A stretch of DNA of 47,497 nucleotides from Chloroflexota bacterium (GCA_018648225.1 JABGRQ010000121.1:1-47497), one strand, 5' to 3'; numbered from the stretch's first letter, positions 24,684-31,478 are shown. Notes: generated from the letters alone by a model not told the origin. Program-made: numbers and translations.

Positions 24684-25052
24684 TTGTCTGAAGATATTGG
24701 CAAAATGGTGGTTGTTCTCAACCACGACGACGCCCAAAGCGTCATGGCCGCGCTGGTTATGGCGGCTTCCATCGCCACGAGCGGGGAAGAAGTGTTCATG
24801 TTCTTCCAGCCTGGTGCGGCAAAAGTTTTGGTGAAGGGCGAACTGGAGAAATTCCAGGGGCTAAAAGGCCAGCCCGATCCGCTACACCTGTATGAATCCA
24901 TTCAAGTACTTGATGGCCGCATAATCTTATGCGAACTCGGTATGCCCATTCATGACATCAACGCAGAAGACTTGCGCGAAGGCGTAGAAATCATGATGGC
25001 ATCCACATTCATGTTCGAAATTGAAGGCGCATCACTCGCCTTCAGCTACTAA
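24684..25052 (+). CDS. DsrE-like protein, copy 1
   Basis: A 122-residue DsrE/DsrF-like fold protein (KMVVVLNHDDAQSVMAALVM start; EEVFMFFQPGAAKVLV second strand). The only Cys is Cys83 in RIILCELGMP, the likely persulfide site. The start is a TTG at 24684 with a near-perfect AGGAGGTGA ribosome site. It lies 41 bases after the qmoC-like gene and 19 bases before a TusA gene. DsrE-type proteins exchange sulfur with TusA. A second protein of the same type, with the same LCEL motif, lies three genes on (26405). Confidence 0.83.
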   Translation: MSEDIGKMVVVLNHDDAQSVMAALVMAASIATSGEEVFMFFQPGAAKVLVKGELEKFQGLKGQPDPLHLYESIQVLDGRIILCELGMPIHDINAEDLREGVEIMMASTFMFEIEGASLAFSY

Positions 25053-25071
25053 CACTTTGGAGAACAAACTT

Positions 25072-25323
25072 ATGGAAGAAATAATCACCCCCACAAAAAC
25101 CCTTGATGTATGCGGAAAAATTTGCCCCTATCCCGATATGGATACCATCACCACGCTCAAAAAGATGGGGAAGGGAGAAATCCTGGAAGTGCTGCTGGAT
25201 TACCCGATGTCTGTCGAGCGGATTCCTCGCAATTTAAAGAAGCAAGGCCATAAGCTCTTGTCGACGGAACAAATCGATGGACCTAACCACCGCATGTTAA
25301 TTGAAGCATACGGACTCAAATAA
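25072..25323 (+). CDS. TusA-family sulfur carrier, copy 2
   Basis: An 83-residue TusA-like protein with LDVCGKICPYPDMDTITTLK; the carrier Cys is Cys18 of CPYP, and Cys14 lies four residues before. This CPYP form is common for TusA proteins encoded next to YeeE/YedE transporters, as here. The ATG at 25072 is preceded by GGAG 9 bases upstream; a longer frame starting inside the previous gene has no site. An alternative association is selenium handling: YedF, a partner of YedE in selenium metabolism, has a TusA-like domain, and selA lies elsewhere in the window. Confidence 0.87.
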   Translation: MEEIITPTKTLDVCGKICPYPDMDTITTLKKMGKGEILEVLLDYPMSVERIPRNLKKQGHKLLSTEQIDGPNHRMLIEAYGLK

Positions 25324-25351
25324 AACACTAGCTATATTTGGAGGATTATCA

Positions 25352-26389
25352 ATGACTACTGCCGTAATATCTGGTCTGATCGTAGGGATCATCTTTGGCT
25401 TCGTTATGCAACGGGGCCGCTTCTGTATGAATTCTGCAATTCGAGATACTGCCTTACTGCAAGATTACACTTTACTCAAATCAGTCGGTATCGCCATCCT
25501 GGTTGAAATGGTAGGCTTTGCCATTATGGACGCTGCCGGGCTGATAACTATCAACCCCAAGCCCTTGTTTTGGGGAGCAAACCTGGTGGGAAGTTTCATC
25601 TTTGGCATCGGCATGGTCATCGCTGGCGGTTGCGCCAGCGGCATCACCTACCGGGTGGGTGAAGGCATGATGGGTGCGCTGGCCGCCGTCATCGGTCTGG
25701 CTACAACCGGAACCCTGACCGCAATGGGATTTTTGAAGCCAATCAAAGATTCTTTGCAAACCAGCACCATCGTAAAGACAGCAGATGATGCAAATTTGAC
25801 CCTGGCGAATATTCTCGGCGTGCCCTATTGGATTTTAGCTTTGATCATCGCCCTGCTGGCAGGGGCGATTTGGTATCTGATGGCCCGCAAAAATGGGGCT
25901 GATGATCTGGCTGTCAACAAATCAGTGTCTTTTTTCAAGAGGCCTTGGAACTGGCTGACTACCGGAATTGCAATTGGCATCGTGGGCATCATTTCTTTCC
26001 CTGTATCCGCTGCTGCCGGCCGCAATTATCCCCTAGGCATCACCGCAGGCTGGATCCAATGGGTCAAGGTGGTCATCCTAAGAGTCGAAGACCAGGCCGT
26101 CAACTGGATTGCCGCAATGGTCTTGGGGATCGTCATTGGCGCTTTCATCGCCGCCTTGATCGCGGGCGAATTCAAGTTCCGCTTCCCCAAACCGGCCATG
26201 ATCGGCCAGGCCTTCTTAGGCGGTCTGATTATGGGCTTCGGAGCCGTCACATCGGGCGGTTGCAATGTCACCCATATCTTGAGTGGCATTCCCCAGCTTT
26301 CCATTGGGTCTTTTGTAGCCGCGATCGCGATTGCATTAGGTGCCTGGCTTACTGCCTACCTGATTTTTGTGAAACCGCAAAACAATTAG
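25352..26389 (+). CDS. YeeE/YedE-family sulfur (thiosulfate-type) transporter
   Basis: A 345-residue membrane protein of the YeeE/YedE (TsuA) family, with nine or so hydrophobic helices and the three conserved Cys-containing motifs GRFCMNSAIRD (N-terminal), GGCASGITYRVGEG (middle) and SGGCNVTHILSG (C-terminal). In characterised members these cysteines relay thiosulfate through the membrane. GGAGG precedes the ATG by 7 bases. It lies between tusA copy 2 and a DsrE-like gene, so imported sulfur is probably handed to these carriers. Some YedE proteins are assigned to selenium transport, which cannot be excluded. Confidence 0.9.
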   Translation: MTTAVISGLIVGIIFGFVMQRGRFCMNSAIRDTALLQDYTLLKSVGIAILVEMVGFAIMDAAGLITINPKPLFWGANLVGSFIFGIGMVIAGGCASGITYRVGEGMMGALAAVIGLATTGTLTAMGFLKPIKDSLQTSTIVKTADDANLTLANILGVPYWILALIIALLAGAIWYLMARKNGADDLAVNKSVSFFKRPWNWLTTGIAIGIVGIISFPVSAAAGRNYPLGITAGWIQWVKVVILRVEDQAVNWIAAMVLGIVIGAFIAALIAGEFKFRFPKPAMIGQAFLGGLIMGFGAVTSGGCNVTHILSGIPQLSIGSFVAAIAIALGAWLTAYLIFVKPQNN

Positions 26390-26404
26390 CAAAAGGAGAT
26401 TAGC

Positions 26405-26764
26405 GTGGAAAAAATGGCGATTGTCTGCAATGGCGATACACCCGCCAGCATCATGCCAACGTTGATATTCTCAACATCGGGCCTGAGTCTGGATTATGAG
26501 GTGCATGTTTTCATCTGCCCTGCTGGCGCCAAATGGGTTCTCAAGGGGGAATTGGAAAAACTCGGCACCCCCAAAGGTTTGCCCAACCCGGTTGGGTTGT
26601 TCAACGATATTCTGGACTTGGGTGGCGAGATCGTGCTCTGTGAGTTGGCTCTGGAAAATAAGGGCATCTCCCCCAAAGATTTGCGCGATGAGCGCATCCT
26701 GATAAAAAAGGCTCCGCCATATTTGATGGATATCGAAGGCGCCGCACAGACATTTACATTCTGA
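26405..26764 (+). CDS. DsrE-like protein, copy 2
   Basis: A 119-residue DsrE-like protein that starts with GTG (GGAG 6 bases upstream). It shares with copy 1 the layout KxxIVxN, VHVFICPAGAKWVLKGELEK and the putative active Cys79 in EIVLCELALENKGI. Cys8 and Cys38 are extra. It differs from copy 1 enough to be an old paralogue rather than a recent duplicate. Position after the YeeE gene suggests it accepts sulfur on the cytosolic side. Confidence 0.82.
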   Translation: MEKMAIVCNGDTPASIMPTLIFSTSGLSLDYEVHVFICPAGAKWVLKGELEKLGTPKGLPNPVGLFNDILDLGGEIVLCELALENKGISPKDLRDERILIKKAPPYLMDIEGAAQTFTF

Positions 26765-26778
26765 TGAAGGAGGAGGCA

Positions 26779-26895
26779 ATGAGTTTATTTATCATCACCG
26801 CATTGATAGCAGGCGTGGCCATCGGTTTTGTGGTTGGTTTTGCTGCTATCTGGATGTATTGCTGCAACAAGGATAAAGAAACACCTATCACCTAA
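26779..26895 (+). CDS. 38-residue single-span membrane peptide
   Basis: An ATG with an excellent AGGAGGAGG ribosome site opens a 38-codon frame: one hydrophobic span (FIITALIAGVAIGFVVGFAA), then WMYCCNKDKETPIT. It is the last gene before the operon terminator, 14 bases after the DsrE-like stop. A vicinal Cys pair follows the membrane span. I do not recognise a family. The strong ribosome site and tight spacing argue for expression; a small subunit of the transporter or Qmo-like complex is a guess. Confidence 0.62.
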   Translation: MSLFIITALIAGVAIGFVVGFAAIWMYCCNKDKETPIT

Positions 26896-26917
26896 GGCGA
26901 CAATTAATTCCATATAA

Positions 26918-26959
26918 ACGAGGCCCCTCTCCACGTTTGGAAAGGAGCCTCGTCTTTTT
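26918..26959 (+). terminator. Terminator of the main sulfur operon
   Basis: ACGAGGC (26918-26924) pairs with GCCTCGT (26947-26953), with further pairing inside, and is followed by CTTTTT. It lies between the plus-strand operon and the stop codon of the convergent lysR-type gene and may also slow minus-strand transcription. Confidence 0.8.
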
Positions 26960-27884
26960 AACGGGCATCGGCTAACTGAAGCAAATCTAAATTTGCAGAA
27001 TCATGTACAAATCCCCAGAAAGCCTCCTGTGGTCGATGTGGGGGTGCCAAACGTTTGCGCGCCATATAAATTTTGCGGCTAAGTTCCAATCCCTCAACAT
27101 GAACACTAACTACCTTACCACTCTCTAAGAGGCACTCAGTCGCCAATGACGAGACAAATGAAATCCCATATCCAGCCGCGACGGTGCGCACAATTGCTTC
27201 TGCATTACCTAATTGCATGAAAATATTTAAATCTTCTAGGCTAATATCATGCTTCGCCAATTCCGATAGCACCACCCGCCGCGTTCCTGCCGTTTCTTCA
27301 CGCATTAATATCGGTTCGCCAATCACTTCTGAAGGCTGGATTGATGAACGCAAAGCCCAAGGGTGATCTGAAGCTACTACCATTGTAATAGCATCTTCAA
27401 AGAACTCTTGCAATTCCATCTCTTCTGAATACATTTCGTAACTGACAACGCCCAAGTTGGCTTCGCCATCCAGCAATCGGGGAACAATATGCTCAGGCGT
27501 ACAACGCAAAATACTTACCTGAATACCCGGGTAGCGCTGCGAAAAACGCGCTGCTAATTGAGGCAGAACGTATTTCCCAGCGGTAGTGCTACACGCAATT
27601 CGCAAATCACCAACTACGCCATCATGTAGTGCGTCCATCATCCCTTTAAGTTCAATCGAATCGCGTAGCACTTTTCTTGCCCAGGGTAAAAGCAAACGCC
27701 CAGCCTCGGTCAAGCGCAATCCTGCTCCAGTACGATCAAACAATTGAACATCTAGTTCTTTTTCCAGCGCCTTAATATGGTGGCTGACCGTGGGCTGAGT
27801 TATATGCAAGTGGCGCGCGGCCTCAGAGAAACTGAGTTCATCGGCCGCATAGATAAATGTTTTAAGACGTGTAAGCTCAATCAT
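26958..27884 (-). CDS. LysR-family transcriptional regulator
   Basis: A 308-residue LTTR. The N-terminal winged helix reads FSEAARHLHITQPTVSHHIK (recognition helix) and the linker and periplasmic-binding-like effector domain follow (from about 90, VGDLRIACSTTAGKYVLPQL). The effector domain resembles the CysB/CysL-like group in the general run of strands (ITMVVASDHPWA, GEPILMREETAGTR), whose members often sense sulfur or related small molecules; the ligand here is unknown. It is transcribed away from the second arsR operon across a 258-base divergent region and towards the main sulfur operon, so it probably regulates one or both. Confidence 0.9.
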   Translation of the reverse strand: MIELTRLKTFIYAADELSFSEAARHLHITQPTVSHHIKALEKELDVQLFDRTGAGLRLTEAGRLLLPWARKVLRDSIELKGMMDALHDGVVGDLRIACSTTAGKYVLPQLAARFSQRYPGIQVSILRCTPEHIVPRLLDGEANLGVVSYEMYSEEMELQEFFEDAITMVVASDHPWALRSSIQPSEVIGEPILMREETAGTRRVVLSELAKHDISLEDLNIFMQLGNAEAIVRTVAAGYGISFVSSLATECLLESGKVVSVHVEGLELSRKIYMARKRLAPPHRPQEAFWGFVHDSANLDLLQLADAR

Positions 27885-27945
27885 ATGTACTTATCTCATT
27901 TCTCGTTTTTTCTAGCGCGAGATGCTCAAGTAATTATACGCCAAA

Positions 27946-27969
27946 CACGAATAGTATGCCCCATTCGTG
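27946..27969. promoter_or_regulatory. Candidate LysR-type operator
   Basis: A perfect 7-bp inverted repeat, CACGAAT-N10-ATTCGTG, lies about 60-85 bases upstream of the lysR-type start in the divergent region. It has the inner T-N10-A shape close to the T-N11-A rule for LysR operators. Confidence 0.5.
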
Positions 27970-28040
27970 ACATTTAACTGACAAAATTAACTTTGCTGTA
28001 ATTTGACATAATATATCTAAATTACATTCATCTCCTCGTA

Positions 28041-28058
28041 TTGTGATTTACATCACTT
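28041..28058. promoter_or_regulatory. CRP/FNR-family (HcpR-like) binding site candidate
   Basis: TTGTGATTTACATCACTT: half-sites TTGTGA and TCACTT around six bases, close to the TTGTGA-N6-TCACAA palindrome of CRP/HcpR-type regulators. It lies about 90 bases upstream of the second arsR start and could activate that operon. No gene for such a regulator is in the window. Confidence 0.5.
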
Positions 28059-28142
28059 AGTGAACTATGCAGGCTCTGTTAAAGTATGCTTACCTTATTC
28101 AAATAGGCGCATAGCTTCATAAGTTGAAACAGGTAGAAATAT

Positions 28143-28469
28143 ATGTCATCTTTACGAGCAGAAATCAATCGTTTACATGCCCAAATCTGTAACGGGCTTG
28201 CGGACCCGAACCGAATTCTGATTTTATACACCCTTCACGAAAAACCGCACAATGTTGGCGAGCTTGGCGAGGTACTCAATATCCCCCAACCCACGGTGTC
28301 GCGCCATCTAAAGGTGTTACGCGAGCGTCAAATGGTATTAGCACAGCGTGAAGGACAAGCCGTTTATTATTCGCTTAGCGATCAACGAATTATCGAAGCC
28401 CTGGACTTACTACGCGCTGTACTCGCCAGCCGCTTGCAAGACCAGAGTGAACTTGCAGAATCCGTTTAG
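28143..28469 (+). CDS. ArsR-family regulator (second sulfur operon)
   Basis: A 108-residue ArsR-type winged-helix protein (HNVGELGEVLNIPQPTVSRH recognition region; wing AQREGQAVYYSL). The single Cys is Cys16 (HAQICNGLADPNR), which aligns with Cys16 of the first ArsR (RASFCSIFGNTRR). It leads an operon with the SQR-like, DUF1641, DsrC-like and DsrE2-like genes and probably autoregulates it. TTCAA (28098) and TTGAA (28124) just upstream form a weak, widely spaced dyad that may be part of its operator. AGG lies about 12 bases before the ATG. Confidence 0.85.
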   Translation: MSSLRAEINRLHAQICNGLADPNRILILYTLHEKPHNVGELGEVLNIPQPTVSRHLKVLRERQMVLAQREGQAVYYSLSDQRIIEALDLLRAVLASRLQDQSELAESV

Positions 28470-28505
28470 CAACAGTTATATTAATATCCATACAGGAGTT
28501 TCCAT

Positions 28506-29738
28506 ATGAAGACTTTCTTAATTCTCGGGGCTGGCACCGGTGGCACAATGGTCGCCAACAAAATGGCCCACGAGCTTGACCCTTCCGAATGGCGCATCAT
28601 CATTGTCGATAAATATGAGACCCACTACTATCAGCCCGGGTTCTTGTTTATCCCTTTCGGCATTTACAGCCCTAGTGATGTTGTCAAACCCAAACGGGAT
28701 TTCATCCCCCATAATGTCGAATTCATTCTATCGGATATCGAGATTATTGAACCCGACCAAAATCGCGTCAAACTGACCAAAGAAAACCGAGTGATCAACT
28801 ACGATTATTTGGTTGTCTCCACCGGAACGCAGACTCATCCTGAAGAAACCGAAGGCATGATTGAGGATGGTTGGTACGAAGATAAATTCGATTTTTATAC
28901 AATCGAAGGCGCTACCGCATTGAGCCGCTTCCTGAAATTCTGGAAGGGCGGGCGTATGGTATTGAATATCACCGAGATGCCCATCAAATGCCCGGTCGCT
29001 CCACTTGAGTTTTTATTCCTTGCCGATTGGTTTTTCCACGAGCGCGGCATTCGCGACGATGTTGAAATCGTATTTGCTACCCCGCTCGATGGCGCTTTCA
29101 CCAAACCGCGCGCTTCATCTGTTCTGGGCGATATGCTGGAGCAAAAAGGTATCATCCTGGAGCCGGATTTCAATATCGGAGCCGTGGACAACGAGAAAAA
29201 AGTCATCCGTTCATGGGATGAGCGCGAGATCAATTACGACTTGCTTATCACGATTCCAACCAATATGGGGTCTGAGGTCATCGAACGCTCTGGCATGGGC
29301 GACGAACTTAACTACATTCCGATTGACAAACACACACTGCAATCGGACAAATGGGAAAATATCTGGGTAATTGGCGATGCCGGAAACGCTCCCACCTCCA
29401 AAGCCGGATCGGTGGCGCACTTTATGCTGGATGTAATGATTGAGAATATCTTACGTCACATGGAAGGGTTGCAACCGCTGCCAAAATTTGACGGGCATGC
29501 CAACTGCTATATTGAATCGGGTTTTGAAAAAGGCATCTTGATTGATTTCAATTACGATGTCGAACCGCTGCCCGGCAAGTTCCCGCTGCCCGGATTTGGG
29601 CCATTCTCATTACTTAAGGAATCGGCTGCTAATCACTGGGGCAAGATGGCCTTCCGCTGGATTTACTGGAATATCTTGCTCAAAGGCGGCGAAATGCCCT
29701 TTGAATCCCAGATGACGATGGCCGGTAAGTGGGCCTAA
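28506..29738 (+). CDS. Sulfide:quinone oxidoreductase-like FAD protein
   Basis: A 410-residue NDH-2/SQR-family flavoprotein. FAD motifs: LILGAGTGGTMVANKM at the N-terminus, YLVVSTGTQTHPEE mid-way, and WVIGDAGNAPTSKAGSVAH near 287-305. Two cysteines sit where SQR has its redox pair: Cys162 (MPIKCPVAP) and Cys334 (HANCYIESG). These are the only cysteines; the third one of many SQRs, near residue 127, is absent. The C-terminal region (LKESAANHWGKMAFRWIYWN) is amphipathic and could bind the membrane. It would oxidise sulfide or a related species and reduce quinone. Neighbouring DUF1641, DsrC-like and DsrE2-like genes support a sulfur role. AGGAG lies 7 bases upstream of the ATG. Confidence 0.88.
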   Translation: MKTFLILGAGTGGTMVANKMAHELDPSEWRIIIVDKYETHYYQPGFLFIPFGIYSPSDVVKPKRDFIPHNVEFILSDIEIIEPDQNRVKLTKENRVINYDYLVVSTGTQTHPEETEGMIEDGWYEDKFDFYTIEGATALSRFLKFWKGGRMVLNITEMPIKCPVAPLEFLFLADWFFHERGIRDDVEIVFATPLDGAFTKPRASSVLGDMLEQKGIILEPDFNIGAVDNEKKVIRSWDEREINYDLLITIPTNMGSEVIERSGMGDELNYIPIDKHTLQSDKWENIWVIGDAGNAPTSKAGSVAHFMLDVMIENILRHMEGLQPLPKFDGHANCYIESGFEKGILIDFNYDVEPLPGKFPLPGFGPFSLLKESAANHWGKMAFRWIYWNILLKGGEMPFESQMTMAGKWA

Positions 29739-29750
29739 AAGGAGCACAAT

Positions 29751-30431
29751 ATGGCTGATGATCTGGCCCTACTTCACCAAAAAATTGACGCGCTGACCGA
29801 ACAGGTCGCTGCGCTGACTTCGTATGCTGTAATTCAACAGAAACGACTGCAGGAATTCGAAGAGCTGAAGAATGATGTCATTCCGATGGTCAATCACATG
29901 ATTAAACTGACCATCGACGAATTGGCAGAGATTGGCACCGAATTCGCGGTAGAAGACCTGTTCTTCCTGCTCAAAAGAGTCATCCGCAACACGCATCTTT
30001 GGCTGGGCATGTTAGACCGCATCGAAGCCCTGATGGGCGTGACGGACGAAGCCGAGTTACTCGGCAAGCAAGTCTTCAATGTGGCCGTCGAACAGCTTGA
30101 CCAATTTGAACGCAATGGTTATTTTGAATTTGCTCGCGAAGGTTGGCGAATTGTCGAGCGCATCGTCACCGATTTTAGCCAGGAAGATGTTCAGGCGCTG
30201 GGCGACAATATTGTGATTATTCTAAACACTGTTCGCAATATGACCCAGCCTGAGATTATGGCTCTGGCAAATAATGCGGTGGGTGCCATCCAGGAAGACA
30301 TTCCTGATCATGGTGAGGTTTCCACCTGGGCATTGCTGCGTGAGCTTGGCAACCCCAAAGTCCGCCGCGGCATGGCACGACTTATCAATTTACTCAAAGC
30401 ACTAGATGCTCAATCCAACACACAAAACTAA
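29751..30431 (+). CDS. DUF1641 domain protein
   Basis: A 226-residue mostly helical protein with an N-terminal coiled-coil region (residues about 5-40, HQKIDALTEQVAALTSYAV) and the DUF1641 core toward the C-terminus (ALLRELGNPKVRRGMARLINLLKAL). DUF1641 proteins are often encoded next to SQR-like flavoproteins and DsrE/TusA genes and are of unknown function; an accessory or anchoring role for the SQR is possible. AAGGAG lies 7 bases before the ATG, 12 bases after the SQR stop. Confidence 0.83.
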   Translation: MADDLALLHQKIDALTEQVAALTSYAVIQQKRLQEFEELKNDVIPMVNHMIKLTIDELAEIGTEFAVEDLFFLLKRVIRNTHLWLGMLDRIEALMGVTDEAELLGKQVFNVAVEQLDQFERNGYFEFAREGWRIVERIVTDFSQEDVQALGDNIVIILNTVRNMTQPEIMALANNAVGAIQEDIPDHGEVSTWALLRELGNPKVRRGMARLINLLKALDAQSNTQN

Positions 30432-30442
30432 AGGAGAAAATT

Positions 30443-30748
30443 ATGTCTGTCTTAGATAATGTTAATATCAACGAAGAAGGTTTCATGACTGATCCAGGTC
30501 AGTGGAGCAAGGAAATTGCTACAGAAATCGCCAAGGGCGAAGGCATTGCGGAACTGACCCCCGAGCATTGGAAAGTCATCGAGTTCTGCCGCGCCACCGC
30601 GGAGGATTCCGGCGCAGCCCCTACATTGCGCCAGATCACCAAAGGGACGGGGATCTCCACAAAAGAACTGTTTGCGCTTTATCCAAAAGGTCCCGCCAAG
30701 AAAGTTGCTAAAGTTTCGGGACTTGGAAAACCTGAAGGCTGTGTATAA
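30443..30748 (+). CDS. DsrC/TusE-family protein with one redox cysteine
   Basis: A 101-residue DsrC/TusE-like protein. The start VNINEEGFMTDPGQWSKEIA and the C-terminal arm GLGKPEGCV are diagnostic. The penultimate Cys100 (CysA) is kept, but the position 11 residues earlier, CysB in DsrC of sulfate reducers, is Ala89 in KKVAKVSG. DsrC with both cysteines forms the trisulfide substrate of DsrMKJOP; single-Cys members (TusE type) act only as sulfur relays. Cys49 (VIEFCRA) is internal. Together with the absence of dsrAB this suggests a sulfur-transfer role. GGAG lies 7 bases before the ATG. Confidence 0.9.
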   Translation: MSVLDNVNINEEGFMTDPGQWSKEIATEIAKGEGIAELTPEHWKVIEFCRATAEDSGAAPTLRQITKGTGISTKELFALYPKGPAKKVAKVSGLGKPEGCV

Positions 30749-30790
30749 CCGCCTAATCAATAGAAATTGCACCATATAAAAGGATTAAAA

Positions 30791-31294
30791 ATGACAAACG
30801 AAAACCGACATATTGCTTTCATCTGCTCAAAAGGTGATCTGGACATGGCCTACCCGGCGTTGGTAATGGGCTGGGCAGCGCTTGGTAATGGCATCGACGT
30901 GACCATTTTCTTCACCTTCTGGGGCATGGATATCATCAACAAGAAACGGCAGAAACGTCTTGAGCTTTCTCCGATTACGAAAACCAGCATGAAAATGAGC
31001 TTGATGGGATTGCCAACTGGAAATCTGGGTATTCCCAATATCCTGAGCATTATACCCGGCATGACTGCGTTTACATCCTGGTTTATGAAGAAAAAGATTG
31101 CCGAAGTGCAGGCCCCCCCGGTTGACGAGTATATCGAAATGCTCGTTGATGGCGGTGCGAATTTGTATGCGTGCAAGATGTCTGTAGATATGTTCGGCCA
31201 GAGCATGGATGATTTCGTTGATGGTGTTCAGGGAATTGTCACCGCGAGCGATTTCATGGATATGACTGAAGGTGCGCAGATCGTCTTTATCTAA
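30791..31294 (+). CDS. DsrE2-like (DsrE/DsrF/DrsH family) sulfur-transfer protein
   Basis: A 167-residue protein of the DsrE2 / peroxiredoxin-like family. HIAFICSKGDLDMAYPALVM carries Cys12, and the conserved second site is Cys128 in NLYACKMSVDMFG. Hydrophobic middle segments (LGNGIDVTIFFTFWGMD; IPNILSIIPGMTAF) suggest membrane association, as in other DsrE2 proteins. DsrE2 passes sulfur to TusA in sulfur oxidisers. AGGA lies about 7 bases before the ATG; an upstream in-frame start has no ribosome site. Last gene of the SQR operon. Confidence 0.85.
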   Translation: MTNENRHIAFICSKGDLDMAYPALVMGWAALGNGIDVTIFFTFWGMDIINKKRQKRLELSPITKTSMKMSLMGLPTGNLGIPNILSIIPGMTAFTSWFMKKKIAEVQAPPVDEYIEMLVDGGANLYACKMSVDMFGQSMDDFVDGVQGIVTASDFMDMTEGAQIVFI

Positions 31295-31300
31295 ATATTT

Positions 31301-31351
31301 ACTAGAATCAATATGGGTCAGGATAATATCCTGACCCATATTGATTCTAGT
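31301..31351. repeat. 51-base near-perfect palindrome after the SQR operon
   Basis: Positions 31301-31325 and 31327-31351 are exact inverted copies (25 bp each) around a single base, with outer ends ACTAGAATCA and TGATTCTAGT. It starts 7 bases after the DsrE2-like stop. There is no T-tract on either side, so a standard rho-independent terminator is not indicated, although a transcript would fold into a very long hairpin. Confidence 0.88.
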
Positions 31352-31386
31352 ATTCTGCCACCGAATTTGTTGTAATTATTTCAAAT

Positions 31387-31415
31387 TTGACAAATCTTTG
31401 CGTAACTTATATGCT
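31387..31415 (+). promoter_or_regulatory. Sigma70-type promoter of the 56-residue membrane protein
   Basis: A perfect -35 TTGACA (31387-31392) is 17 bases from a -10-like TATGCT (31410-31415). The start would be near 31422, about 57 bases before the ATG at 31479. Confidence 0.55.
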
Positions 31416-31478
31416 GATATAGGGTTTTAATAACCGACAATTTCCTTCCCGTATTATTATTCAAAAGGAGAAATAATT

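Noticed and set aside
18677-31294. Reverse or forward Dsr pathway
   Set aside because: dsrAB and dsrMKJOP are absent from the window, and the DsrC-like protein lacks CysB.
31301-31351. Palindrome as an ordinary rho-independent terminator
   Set aside because: There is no T-run on either side. It may still stop transcription in another way, so it is listed as a repeat.
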